Assembly: GCA_016711435.1 (NCBI GenBank)
Contig: JADJSY010000005.1
Span: 62,001-126,000, forward strand
Reading direction: 5' to 3'
DNA length: 64,000 nucleotides
From: Lewinellaceae bacterium
Lineage (GTDB): Bacteria; Bacteroidota; Bacteroidia; Chitinophagales; Saprospiraceae
The notes under the pieces: model-generated
Told to the model about the DNA's origin: nothing
Database searches by the model: none
Seen by the model: the letters and a program-made list of their open reading frames with translations, nothing else
Program-made: the position numbers and the translations under genes
Shown: in pieces, positions 27,752 through 36,260 of the stretch
How the letters are laid out: each line of letters opens with the position of its first letter
Numbering within the stretch: position 1 is the first letter of the stretch

Positions 27752-28504
27752 ATGAAAGTAGCCATCATTACGGGCGCCGGACAAGGCATTGGTTTTGAAA
27801 TCGGTAAATGCCTGGCGACAGCAGGCGTGCAGGTGTTGTTGAACGATATAGACCCTGTGCTGACACAACACGCCGCACAGAAAATTTGTGCCGAAACCGG
27901 CGGAACCTGCCTTCCCCTGCCGGGTGACAGCAGCGACACGGCTTTTATCCAGACCATGGTGGATACGGCGGTCGCGCAATTCGGGCGACTGGATGTTGTG
28001 ATTGCCAATGCGGGTATTACCTTGTTTGGAGATTTTTTCGAGTACAGCCCCGAAGCCTTTTTCAGGGTAATGCAAGTCAATCTGGGCGGCACGTTTTTTT
28101 TGGCGCAAGCCGCAGCGCGGGTGATGAAAAACCAGCCTTCCGGCGGTACACTCCTGTTTACTTCATCGGTAACGGGTCATCAGGCGCACAAAAACCTGGC
28201 AGCTTACAGCATGAGCAAAGCGGCTTTGGAAATGCTCGCCAAAAACCTGGTGATCGAACTATCGCCCTATCAAATCAATGTAAATACCCTGGCGCCCGGC
28301 GCTACCTTGACCGAAAGAACCCTCGATGACCCGGAATACGCAGCCGTCTGGTCGAAACTCACCCCCATGGGCCGACCGGCGACCGTGTCTGATATTGCCA
28401 ATGCCGCCTTGTTCCTGGTTTCAGATAATGCAAAACATATCACCGGGCAAAGTTTGATCGTGGATGGCGGTTGGACCTGCATCAGCCCAAACCCGGATAC
28501 TTGA
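27752..28504 (+). CDS. Short-chain dehydrogenase/reductase
   Basis: 250 residues. TGAGQGIG is the cofactor-binding motif, NAGI follows, and the catalytic Ser and Tyr-x3-Lys are in SSVTGH and YSMSKAA. It ends with the usual IVDGGWT tail. In this trio it probably oxidises a 2-keto-3-deoxy sugar acid before the FAH-type cleavage. An upstream in-frame extension would be encoded only by the TCTCACC repeat, so the ATG at 27752 is preferred. Confidence 0.88.
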   Translation: MKVAIITGAGQGIGFEIGKCLATAGVQVLLNDIDPVLTQHAAQKICAETGGTCLPLPGDSSDTAFIQTMVDTAVAQFGRLDVVIANAGITLFGDFFEYSPEAFFRVMQVNLGGTFFLAQAAARVMKNQPSGGTLLFTSSVTGHQAHKNLAAYSMSKAALEMLAKNLVIELSPYQINVNTLAPGATLTERTLDDPEYAAVWSKLTPMGRPATVSDIANAALFLVSDNAKHITGQSLIVDGGWTCISPNPDT

Positions 28505-28520
28505 TAAATTTGTCGTTCAT

Positions 28521-28557
28521 CACCTCTCACCTCTCACCTCTCACCCTCTCACTTCTA
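28521..28557. repeat. One-sided TCTCACC tandem array
   Basis: Four to five degenerate copies of CTCTCAC end directly before the WD40 ATG at 28558. No complementary arm follows the dehydrogenase stop here, unlike at neighbouring boundaries. Confidence 0.85.
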
Positions 28558-29486
28558 ATGATACGCCTCCACACTTGTACCGGCCATAAAGCCGCCCTCT
28601 ATGCGCTGGCTCCGGGGCGAACAGAACGGCATTTTCTTTCCGCAGGAGGGGATGGTTGGATTGTAGAGTGGGACACCGATGCGCCGGAGTCCGGCACCTT
28701 GCTGGCTGCGGTGGAAACACAGGTGTTTTCCCTGTGCGCATTACCGGAACGAGATTTGGTAGTAGCCGGGAATATGAACGGTGGGGTACACTGGATCCGT
28801 TACAACCAACCGGAACAAACCCGGAATATCCTGCACCACCAAAAAGGGGTGTATGATATACTGGCAATGGGTAGCCGGCTCTTGACAGCCGGAGGCGAAG
28901 GTATACTCACTGCCTGGGACATCGAATCGGCCCGCGCACTGGAGAGTTACCATTTGTCCAACCAGGCGCTCCGCTGCATCGCATACAATGAAGCAAGAAG
29001 CGAACTGGCGGTGGGCGCCAGCGACGGCTCCATTTATTTGCTGGATAGCCACAGCCTGGCTCTCCGACAGGTGTTGACGGGGGCGCATAAGCCCTCCGTA
29101 TTTACAGTGGCATACGCTCCCGACGGGCGTTACCTGCTGAGTGGTGGCCGGGATGCCATGTTGCGGGTTTGGGATGTGGAAGACGATTTCAGGTTGGTTT
29201 CAGAGCAGGCTGCGCATTGGTACACCCTGAACCACATTGTTTTTTCACCCGACGGCGCTTTTTTGCCACAGCCAGCCGCGATAAAACCTTGAAAATCTGG
29301 GATTCAGCGACTTTTACACTCCTGAAAGTAGTAGATACCATCCGCGACGGCGGGCACATCAATTCCGTCAACCGGCTGCTTTGGTTGCCGGAATGCCTTG
29401 TTTCGGCAAGCGACGACCGGAGCGCCATACTTTGTGTTGTTTGTTTGGGGCGGTGCCTTGGCATTTTGGGGTTTGTTTTGTGGTAA
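28558..29486 (+). CDS. Small WD40-repeat protein, frameshifted
   Basis: About 309 residues forming roughly seven WD40 blades (for example YLLSGGRDAMLRVWDV and FATASRDKTLKIWD). There is no signal peptide or other domain, so it is a cytoplasmic scaffold of unknown partner. A run of six T at 29259-29264 lacks one base. Correction joins the last blades. The C-terminal end after SASDDRSAI is unusual (many Cys, Gly and Leu) and may hide another indel. Not obviously linked to the STAND locus. Confidence 0.75.
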
Positions 29487-29576
29487 AGGGCGCTTACCTT
29501 TGTCTCACAGTTGCTAAAGGCGAAGCACCCCCAAACACGGAAGGGGACGGGGTGAGGCTACTAAACACGATTTTCT

Positions 29577-29584
29577 TACATTTG
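29577..29584 (+). promoter_or_regulatory. -7 box directly before rnhB
   Basis: TACATTTG ends 4 nt before the rnhB ATG. If transcription begins 4-5 nt after the box, as usual in this phylum, the mRNA would be leaderless. Confidence 0.6.
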
Positions 29585-29588
29585 CCCC

Positions 29589-30416
29589 ATGCCACTCTCA
29601 CCTTTTTTCCATGCGGATTTGATCGAAGCGGGCTGCGATGAAGCCGGCCGCGGCTGTCTGGCCGGACCGGTTTTTGCGGCTGCAGTGGTATTGCCCAAAG
29701 ACTTTTACCACCCGTTGTTGAATGATTCCAAACAATTGACAGAAAATCAGCGCGATACGCTTCGATATGTCGTTGAACGCGAGGCAATTTGCTGGTCGGT
29801 GGCAAGGGTAACGGCAGATGAGATCGACCGGATTAATATTTTAAAAGCATCGTTTTTAGCCATGCACAGGGCACTCGACGGGTTTCCCGAAGCGCCTGAA
29901 TTTATACTGGTCGATGGCAACCGTTTTGTGCGTTACCGCGAAGTACCACATGCCTGTATCATTAAAGGAGATGGGAAATATGCATCCATTGCGGCTGCGT
30001 CGGTGCTGGCAAAAACCTACCGGGATGCGTATATGAAGGATTTACACCCGCAACATCCGCAATACGACTGGCAAACCAATAAAGGATACCCGACCCTGGC
30101 GCACCGCGAAGCGATACGGCAACACGGCATCACGCCCCACCACCGCCGATCTTTTCAGTTGTTGCCCATCGGAGAACAATTCACACTTTTCAATCGTGTA
30201 GTGGTGAGTGGTGAGTGGCATCCCGTTAGAAAAGGAACGTCAATATCCTCCAAATTGCCACTCACGATTCACGACTCACGACTCACCACTCACTACTCAC
30301 GTCTATGTTCGTTCACCATGTTTTTTTCTGGCTCAAACCCGGTGCTGACCGCGAGGCGCTCATTGCCGGACTTCAAGCGCTCACATCTGTCAAAAGTATC
30401 CGGCAATGGCATATAG
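29589..30416 (+). CDS. rnhB: Ribonuclease HII
   Basis: It removes ribonucleotides from DNA-RNA hybrids in the cytoplasm. The catalytic acids are in EAGCDEAGRG and the later YASIAAASVLAKTYRD motif is present. RNase HII normally ends near residue 200, here about FNRV at 30200. The frame then reads through an inverted-repeat spacer for another ~70 residues and overlaps the next gene by 112 nt. A native stop has probably been lost by an indel or repeat insertion. Confidence 0.92.
   Translation: MPLSPFFHADLIEAGCDEAGRGCLAGPVFAAAVVLPKDFYHPLLNDSKQLTENQRDTLRYVVEREAICWSVARVTADEIDRINILKASFLAMHRALDGFPEAPEFILVDGNRFVRYREVPHACIIKGDGKYASIAAASVLAKTYRDAYMKDLHPQHPQYDWQTNKGYPTLAHREAIRQHGITPHHRRSFQLLPIGEQFTLFNRVVVSGEWHPVRKGTSISSKLPLTIHDSRLTTHYSRLCSFTMFFSGSNPVLTARRSLPDFKRSHLSKVSGNGI
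30198..30300. repeat. Intergenic inverted repeat of GTGAGTG-type units
   Basis: Left arm 30198-30220 (GTGGTGAGTGGTGAGTGGCA) and right arm 30256-30300 (TGCCACTCAC, then degenerate ACTCACGACTCACC units). It lies in the read-through tail of rnhB and ends 4 nt before the next ATG. Confidence 0.85.
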
Positions 30417-30598
30417 GAATTCCGGCTTCAACCCATCGACCGGTAATTGACAGCAGTTATGCCGTTTCCTGGATGTTGCAATTCGACACTGCTGCGGATG
30501 AAGCCTTTTATCAGGATCACCCCGATCACCATCGTTTTATTGCAGAATGCTCACACCTGTGGGAACGGGTGGTGGTGTATGATTCGGTGGAAGTGTAA
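30305..30598 (+). CDS. Dabb-family (stress-responsive alpha-beta barrel) protein
   Basis: 97 residues, a single dimeric alpha-beta barrel domain with the typical opening FVHHVFFWLKPGAD and the closing VVVYDSVEV. Function is unknown. Relatives include plant stress proteins and some small enzymes. The start follows a CACTCAC array with no clear ribosome site. Confidence 0.85.
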   Translation: MFVHHVFFWLKPGADREALIAGLQALTSVKSIRQWHIGIPASTHRPVIDSSYAVSWMLQFDTAADEAFYQDHPDHHRFIAECSHLWERVVVYDSVEV

Positions 30599-30606
30599 AA
30601 GGCAAC

Positions 30607-30813
30607 ATGAGTCATCCCGGATTTTGCCTAAAACGACCACAAAAAGGTCAAACTCGTATTTATTGATGATTGCTTATTGACAATTGATGATTTTGATGCA
30701 GGTGGCATCTTCACATCAAAAATCAAATTGTCAATAGGCAACCAAAAAAAAAAATTGGGATTTGGGGGGGGGGCGCGTACTAGGAGTCGCAACAAAAATC
30801 CGGGATGACTCAT
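30607..30813. repeat. Nested inverted repeats between convergent genes
   Basis: Outer arms (30607-30626 and 30793-30813) pair through ATGAGTCATCCCGGATTTT. Inner arms (30670-30698 and 30714-30741) pair through ATTGACAATTGATG-like units. An 11-A run and a 10-G run lie in between. It could serve as a two-way terminator. Confidence 0.85.
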
Positions 30814-30838
30814 ATTGCATCTTGCCCTTTTAACAGGG

Positions 30839-31219
30839 CTACGTGCGTTTGCTCAGATTCGCCAGTGCCTCGGCTAAGTGCGCATTGATACCTTTTTCCT
30901 GTTCCAGTATCTTAGTCAACCGGCTGATTTCTTCGCGCAGGGCAGCGTTCTCCGCTTCCAGGCGCTTTTCCGTTGCGCCGTAAGTGGCGTCTTTTTCCGC
31001 TACGCCGCCGGGTTTTTCTGCATTTTCTGTAAAATAAGATTGTGTTACCTGGAAAACAGCCATCGCTTTCTGGAGCGGTTTGCGCGGCAGTTTCTCCATT
31101 TTATAGAGTTTTGGCAGGTATGATTTATCCAAACCGAGCGCGTCGGCGATGGCTTCCGTCGTCCGGTCGTCTCTTTTGACCAATAACATCAATTTTTCAC
31201 CTTCTTTGATGGGAGTCAT
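30839..31219 (-). CDS. XRE-like DNA-binding protein with coiled-coil tail
   Basis: 126 residues. The first ~60 look like a helix-turn-helix domain (TTEAIADALGLDKSYLPKLYKME). The last ~45 form a leucine-rich coiled coil (EAENAALREEISRLTKILEQ) suited to dimerisation. It is divergent from a small unknown gene across two identical 18-bp repeats, so autoregulation is likely. Confidence 0.72.
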   Translation of the reverse strand: MTPIKEGEKLMLLVKRDDRTTEAIADALGLDKSYLPKLYKMEKLPRKPLQKAMAVFQVTQSYFTENAEKPGGVAEKDATYGATEKRLEAENAALREEISRLTKILEQEKGINAHLAEALANLSKRT

Positions 31220-31254
31220 TTGAATAAAAATCCTTTTTGTGATTAAAAAATAAT

Positions 31255-31302
31255 TTTAATGGAATTATATTTTAATATATCCATTTAATGGAATTATATT
31301 TG
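31255..31302 (+). promoter_or_regulatory. Two identical 18-bp direct repeats over a promoter
   Basis: TTTAATGGAATTATATTT occurs at 31255-31272 and 31284-31301, 29 bp apart start to start. The second copy overlaps TATATTTG (31295-31302), an exact -7 box for the rightward gene. It looks like the operator of the adjacent XRE-like protein. Confidence 0.75.
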
Positions 31303-31337
31303 TCTGGTCATTTATGTAATAGCTAATCTACGTCATT

Positions 31338-31667
31338 ATGCCAGACAATGGAAACGAACCCGGTGGGAATCTGTTGCGGGTTATCTGCGAAACCGTTGCT
31401 TTCCGGTTCAGCGATGAACAACACATCATGCTCGTTGGGGAAGCAGAGGTAGTCATTGTTTTAACAGGAATGCAGTCGGAACCCGGTGTAAACCTGCATT
31501 CGGTACGGGTGGATATTCTCTCCGCTTACGATCCGGAAGGGCAGGATGTGTACACCCGGATTATAACCGATACGGCGCTCAAAAGCGCTGTGGAACGGGC
31601 TGCGCTGGAACATTACCTGCATCCGCCCAGGGTGCCGGTGGGGCTGCCGGGAAGGCTGGAGTGGTAG
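31338..31667 (+). CDS. Hypothetical protein
   Basis: 109 residues, soluble, beta-rich with a short C-terminal helix. No signal peptide, membrane helix or known motif was recognised. The operator arrangement with the divergent XRE-like gene suggests co-regulation. The gene ends 19 nt before a perfect palindrome. Confidence 0.55.
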   Translation: MPDNGNEPGGNLLRVICETVAFRFSDEQHIMLVGEAEVVIVLTGMQSEPGVNLHSVRVDILSAYDPEGQDVYTRIITDTALKSAVERAALEHYLHPPRVPVGLPGRLEW

Positions 31668-31685
31668 GGGTTGGGGCGCTCGGAA

Positions 31686-31773
31686 TAGTGGTGGCATGGG
31701 TTTTAGATACTGCACTGATGGTTTTCCTGCAGGAAAACCATCAGTGCAGTATCTAAAACCCATGCCACCACTA
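31686..31773. repeat. Perfect 88-bp palindrome between convergent genes
   Basis: Both 44-nt halves are exact reverse complements with no loop, centred on CTGCAG. It lies between the end of a rightward small gene (31667) and the end of alaS (31787), so it would form a hairpin in both transcripts. Confidence 0.97.
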
Positions 31774-31786
31774 AAAGCCATCGGCG

Positions 31787-34414
31787 TTACAAATAGCCCT
31801 TCACCGCCTCCACGGCCTCTTTCAATTGCGAAGCATCCGCGCCGCCCGCAGTGGCGAAACCCGGTTGGCCGCCGCCGCCGCCTTTCAGGTACTTTGCTGC
31901 GAGTTCGCGCACCATCGTACCCGCATTCAGGCCTTTTTCTTTGACCAACTGATCGCTGATTTTGACAGATAGTTGCGATTTGTCGACTTGAACGGAACCA
32001 AATGCAATCACACAATTGCCCGTTTCGCGCTCCAGTTCGGAGGCCAGCGTTTTAATAACGTTGACATCGCTGAAAGGCAGAATCGCTGACAGAAATAGTA
32101 TGCCGCTATCGAGCGTGATGAATTGTGTGCGCAATCCTTCCCGCAGGCTGTTGGCCTGGGCCTGTATAAAATGTTCTTTTTCTTTTTGCAGGCGTTTGTT
32201 TTCTTCCTGCAAATCCGTCACACCTTTCACTAAGTCCCGGGCTTTCAATACATTTTTGATGGCCGCTATTTCCGCTTCGAGTTGGTTGACGTATTGCTCC
32301 GCCCCGGCCGCCGTCACTGCTTCGATGCGGCGCACCCCGGCGGCTACGGCACTTTCGGCTGTAATTTTAAAATAACCGATTTTGCCGGTATGGCTCACGT
32401 GGCAGCCGCCGCAGAGTTCACGGGAGTAGGTGGGATCGAAGGTGATCATACGCACCGTTTCGCCGTATTTTTCGCCGAACAACATCATAGCGCCCGACTT
32501 TTTCGCCTCTTCAAGGGGCAGGTTGCGCGCCTCATCGAGGGCGATGTTTTCCCGAACTTTTTCATTGACGATTTGCTCGATCCGGGCCAGTTCTTCGTCG
32601 CTCACTTTCTGGAAATGCTGGAAGTCGAAACGCAAGGCTTGATCGTCCAGATAAGAACCTTTTTGTTGCACGTGTGTACCCAGCACTGTGCGCAGCGCGG
32701 CGTGCAGCAGGTGCGTTGCGGAGTGGTTGCTTTCCGTCAGGCGGCGGCGCGTTGCGTCCACGCGACACACAACAGATTCATCCTGAATGTTTTCCGGTAA
32801 TTTTTCCAGAATATGGATCACCAGGGTATTTTCTTTTTTGGTATCGAGCACGCGGATTTCTTCCTCGCCGAAGGTCATCCAGCCCTGATCGCCCACCTGT
32901 CCGCCGCCTTCCGGGTAGAAAGGTGTGCGGTTGAGCACCAGCTGGAACTGATCCTGCCCTTTAAAATTGACTGTGCGGAATTTGGTGACGTAGGAGGAAC
33001 GGGTTTCCAGCAGGTCGTAACCGAGAAATTCCACATCCGCTTCGTCGCGGAGCACGAGCCAGTCGCCCACCTGTTTGGCGGCGTCTTTGCGGGAGCGGGC
33101 TTTTTGTTCGGCCAGCGCTTTTTCAAAACCGGCGTCATCCACGGTGTAACCTTTTTCCCGTGCAATCAGGCGCGTGAGGTCGATGGGAAATCCGAAGGTG
33201 TCGAGCAGTTCAAAAGCCTGGTCGCCGGCAACAACCTTGTTTTGAATGCTGATATTTTCAAAACGTTTCAGGCCCGATTCGAGGGTGCGCAGGAACGATT
33301 TTTCCTCTTCCAGGATCACTTTTGACACAAAGTCGATTTGCGCTTTCAATTCCGGGAACACATCGGCAAATTCTTCCGCCAGCACGGGGCACAAGCGGTA
33401 TAAAACGGGTTCTTTCAGATCGAGGAAAGAATAATAGTAGCGTACGGCGCGGCGCAAAATGCGGCGAATGACATAACCCGCCCCGCCGTTGTCCGGCATT
33501 TGACCGTCGGCAATGGCGAAACTGACCGCCCGCAGGTGGTCGGCCACCACGCGCATGGCCACGTCGGTTTTGGCGTTTGGATCATAGGAGCCGGTGTATT
33601 TTTTGCCGGAGAGGTTTTCGAGCAAATGGAACAGCGGCAGCCACAGATCGGTGTCGTAATTGCTTGCTACGCCTTGCACAGCGCGACAAAGCCTTTCAAA
33701 ACCCATGCCCGTATCCACCGATTTGGCCGGCAGTTCTTCCAGCGAGCCGTCGGCTTTGCGGTTGAACTGCATAAATACGTTGTTCCAGATTTCAATGACG
33801 TCGGGGTGGTCGTTGTTGACCAGCGTTTTACCATCCACACGCGCCCGTTCGGCGTCGCTGCGGAGGTCGACGTGTATTTCGGAGCAAGGGCCGCAGGGGC
33901 CCTGGTCGCCCATTTCCCAGAAATTTTCTTTTTTGCCGAAAGGCAGGATGCGGTCTTCCGCCACAAACTGTTTCCAGGTATCGAATGCTTCCTGGTCGAA
34001 GGGCAGTTTTTCCTTTTCATCTCCTTTAAAAACCGAGACATAGAGGCGGTCTTTCGGGATTTTATAAACCTCCGTAAGCAGTTCCCAGGACCATGCCAGG
34101 GCTTCTTTTTTAAAATAGTCGCCGAACGACCAGTTGCCCAGCATCTCGAACATGGTGTGGTGGTAACCGTCGAAACCCACGTCTTCCAGGTCGTTGTGTT
34201 TGCCGCTTACCCGCAGGCATTTTTGGGTGTCCGCCACGCGTTTGGCAGGCGGGGTCTGGTTGCCGAGGAAAAAGTCTTTGAGCGGCGCCATACCCGAATT
34301 GATAAACATCAGGGTTGGGTCGCTTTTGGCTACCATCGGCGCGGAAGGGATGATTTTGTGGCCTTTCGATGCAAAAAAGTCGAGAAACTGGCGGCGAATG
34401 TCGCGGGAAGTCAT
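31787..34414 (-). CDS. alaS: Alanyl-tRNA synthetase
   Basis: This cytoplasmic enzyme charges tRNA-Ala and edits mischarged Ser and Gly. 875 residues in the usual order: catalytic class II domain from MTSRDIRRQFLDFFASKGH, tRNA-recognition domain, editing domain with zinc ligands in HSATHLLHAAL and CGGCHVSHTG, and a C-terminal DHHA1 region ending GGGGGQPGFATAGG. Intact, unlike many neighbours. Confidence 0.98.
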   Translation of the reverse strand: MTSRDIRRQFLDFFASKGHKIIPSAPMVAKSDPTLMFINSGMAPLKDFFLGNQTPPAKRVADTQKCLRVSGKHNDLEDVGFDGYHHTMFEMLGNWSFGDYFKKEALAWSWELLTEVYKIPKDRLYVSVFKGDEKEKLPFDQEAFDTWKQFVAEDRILPFGKKENFWEMGDQGPCGPCSEIHVDLRSDAERARVDGKTLVNNDHPDVIEIWNNVFMQFNRKADGSLEELPAKSVDTGMGFERLCRAVQGVASNYDTDLWLPLFHLLENLSGKKYTGSYDPNAKTDVAMRVVADHLRAVSFAIADGQMPDNGGAGYVIRRILRRAVRYYYSFLDLKEPVLYRLCPVLAEEFADVFPELKAQIDFVSKVILEEEKSFLRTLESGLKRFENISIQNKVVAGDQAFELLDTFGFPIDLTRLIAREKGYTVDDAGFEKALAEQKARSRKDAAKQVGDWLVLRDEADVEFLGYDLLETRSSYVTKFRTVNFKGQDQFQLVLNRTPFYPEGGGQVGDQGWMTFGEEEIRVLDTKKENTLVIHILEKLPENIQDESVVCRVDATRRRLTESNHSATHLLHAALRTVLGTHVQQKGSYLDDQALRFDFQHFQKVSDEELARIEQIVNEKVRENIALDEARNLPLEEAKKSGAMMLFGEKYGETVRMITFDPTYSRELCGGCHVSHTGKIGYFKITAESAVAAGVRRIEAVTAAGAEQYVNQLEAEIAAIKNVLKARDLVKGVTDLQEENKRLQKEKEHFIQAQANSLREGLRTQFITLDSGILFLSAILPFSDVNVIKTLASELERETGNCVIAFGSVQVDKSQLSVKISDQLVKEKGLNAGTMVRELAAKYLKGGGGGQPGFATAGGADASQLKEAVEAVKGYL

Positions 34415-34546
34415 TTATGGATAGTTGATAATGCTGTAAAATTCAATGAGGCAATGAGTCAAATAGTATTGAAAATCAATGCGTTGCAAAAATATTGCTG
34501 ATACCTGATTTTAACCGCTTACTTACATGTATGGAAAAAAACGCTG

Positions 34547-34554
34547 CAAATGTA
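34547..34554 (-). promoter_or_regulatory. Candidate -7 box for alaS
   Basis: On the minus strand TACATTTG matches TAnnTTTG. A second match, TATTTTTG, lies at 34487-34494. Leaders of about 130 or 70 nt would result. Confidence 0.45.
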
Positions 34555-34664
34555 CTGCGTTTTCAGAAAAACCGGGAACAACATAAAAACTGTAAATACC
34601 TCTGCAGGGCCGTGCTACCGGTACATTGCAGCGGAAAGTGGTCGTCGAGTAGGGAAGCAATTAC

Positions 34665-34672
34665 TACCTTTG
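34665..34672 (+). promoter_or_regulatory. -7 box of rlmD
   Basis: TACCTTTG is an exact TAnnTTTG box 19 nt before the rlmD ATG. Confidence 0.65.
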
Positions 34673-34691
34673 CCGTCCAAGTTTTTAGAAA

Positions 34692-36113
34692 ATGGCAAAG
34701 AAACATGTAATAATACCCGATGTCGCTATTCATGGCATTGCCGACCGGGGCAAAGGGGTGGGCCGAACGGCGGAAGGGCTGGCGATTTTTGTGGAAGGCG
34801 CCGTGCCCGGCGACGTGGTGGATGTGTTTGTACAGAAAAAAAAGGGTGGATTTGCGGAAGGATTGGTGGAACGCATCGTGCAGCCCTCGCCCGACCGGAT
34901 CGATGCTTTTTGCCAACATTTCGATGTGTGCGGCGGCTGTAAATGGCAAAATTTGACCTACGAAGCCCAACTTCGACACAAACAACAGGTGGTGGAAGAT
35001 GCGTTGCGCCGCATTGGGAAAGTGGACATTGGCGAGTTTCTGCCCATTCTCGGCGCACCGGCTACTACTTTTTACCGCAATAAACTCGAGTTCGGTTTTG
35101 CCAACCGACGCTGGCGCAGCAAAGCGGAAATGAATCCCGATCCCGAAGCGCCCAAACCTGAAGGGCCGGACGATTATGCCCTGGGTTTCCACAAAGCCGG
35201 TTTTTTTGACAAAATTATCGATATTCAGCAGTGTTGGCTACAGGCCGAACCTTCCAATGAACTGCGCAATACCTGCCGGGCGATTGCTTTTGAGCAGGGA
35301 CTTTCTTTTTACGACATGCGCAGGCATACCGGCGTTTTGCGCAACCTGATGGTGCGGCTCACCACCACCGGCGAACTGATGCTGCTGGTGAGTTTTGCCA
35401 AAAATGACATGGAAGTTATTGCCCGTTACTTAGACGCGATTCTGGAGAAATTTCCCCAAATGACGACGCTGGTCTACACGGTCAATACCAAACTCAACGA
35501 TTCCATGTTCGATCTCGACATGATAACCTATTTTGGAAAAGGATATGTGGTGGAGCAGTTGGGCGACCTGAAGTTTAAAATCGGCCCGAAATCATTTTTT
35601 CAAACCAATTCGGAACAAGGCAAAAACCTGTACGACGTGACCGCCGAATTTGCCGGACTGACGGGCAATGAAAATGTGTACGATCTTTACACCGGCACCG
35701 GCAGCATCGCTTTGTACCTGGCCCGCCAATGCCGCCAGGTGGTTGGCATCGAGGAAATACCGGAGGCCATTGCAGATGCGGAAGAAAATATGCGCCTGAA
35801 CGGGATTGAAAACGCCATTTTTTATGCCGGAGATGTGAAAAATGTCCTGTCGCCGGAGTTTGCCGAACGCCATGGTCGGCCAGATGTGGTAATTACGGAT
35901 CCGCCGCGCGCGGGCATGCATGAAAAGGCCGTGCGTTTTTTGCTCGATCTGGCCGCCCCGCGCATTGTATATGTCAGCTGCAATCCGGCCACACAGGCCC
36001 GCGACCTGCAACTGCTTTCCGAAAAATACGAGGTGCTGAAAGTGCGGCCGGTCGACATGTTTCCACATACACACCACATCGAAAACGTGGCATTGCTGGA
36101 GTTGCACCCTTAA
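34692..36113 (+). CDS. rlmD: 23S rRNA (uracil-5-)-methyltransferase, RumA/RlmD family
   Basis: 473 residues. The N-terminal TRAM domain binds RNA. The [4Fe-4S] cysteines are in CQHFDVCGGCKW and a later QQCWL. The SAM-binding YDLYTGTGSIALYLA, the DPPRAGMHEKAV motif and the catalytic cysteine in VYVSCNPATQARDL are all present. It methylates a uridine in 23S rRNA. The exact position cannot be told from sequence alone. Confidence 0.93.
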   Translation: MAKKHVIIPDVAIHGIADRGKGVGRTAEGLAIFVEGAVPGDVVDVFVQKKKGGFAEGLVERIVQPSPDRIDAFCQHFDVCGGCKWQNLTYEAQLRHKQQVVEDALRRIGKVDIGEFLPILGAPATTFYRNKLEFGFANRRWRSKAEMNPDPEAPKPEGPDDYALGFHKAGFFDKIIDIQQCWLQAEPSNELRNTCRAIAFEQGLSFYDMRRHTGVLRNLMVRLTTTGELMLLVSFAKNDMEVIARYLDAILEKFPQMTTLVYTVNTKLNDSMFDLDMITYFGKGYVVEQLGDLKFKIGPKSFFQTNSEQGKNLYDVTAEFAGLTGNENVYDLYTGTGSIALYLARQCRQVVGIEEIPEAIADAEENMRLNGIENAIFYAGDVKNVLSPEFAERHGRPDVVITDPPRAGMHEKAVRFLLDLAAPRIVYVSCNPATQARDLQLLSEKYEVLKVRPVDMFPHTHHIENVALLELHP

Positions 36114-36115
36114 TA

Positions 36116-36191
36116 GTTATCGGTTATCAGTTATTGGTTATCAGGGTTGATAATGAGGCATTTACAGAAAATTTAATCTTTACTAGTTTTT
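36116..36191 (+). promoter_or_regulatory. Recurrent promoter element, copy 1
   Basis: It shares GTTATTGGTTAT...GTTGATAATnAnGCATTT with the elements at 41093 and 46287. It has TTTA (36161-36164), 19 bp, then TAGTTTTT (36184-36191), the Bacteroidota promoter geometry with one mismatch in each box. Together with the CACTCAC array it precedes ligA. Confidence 0.65.
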
Positions 36192-36221
36192 CACATCTGC
36201 TTAAACTGAGTGGCCAAACTT

Positions 36222-36256
36222 CACCACTCACCACTCACCACTCACCACTCACTCAC
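36222..36256. repeat. CACTCAC tandem array before ligA
   Basis: Four copies of CACCACT/CACTCAC-type units end 4 nt before the ligA ATG. No complementary left arm is seen after rlmD, where TTATCGG-type units occur instead. Confidence 0.85.
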
Positions 36257-36260
36257 GTCT

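Noticed and set aside
27721..28557. TCTCACC tandem arrays as a CRISPR array
   Set aside because: Units are 6-8 nt, degenerate and without unique spacers, and no cas gene is present.
28558..29486. The second WD40 gene as part of the STAND system
   Set aside because: It is 5.6 kb away, lacks a signal peptide, lies among metabolic genes and shares no promoter or repeat with the STAND locus.
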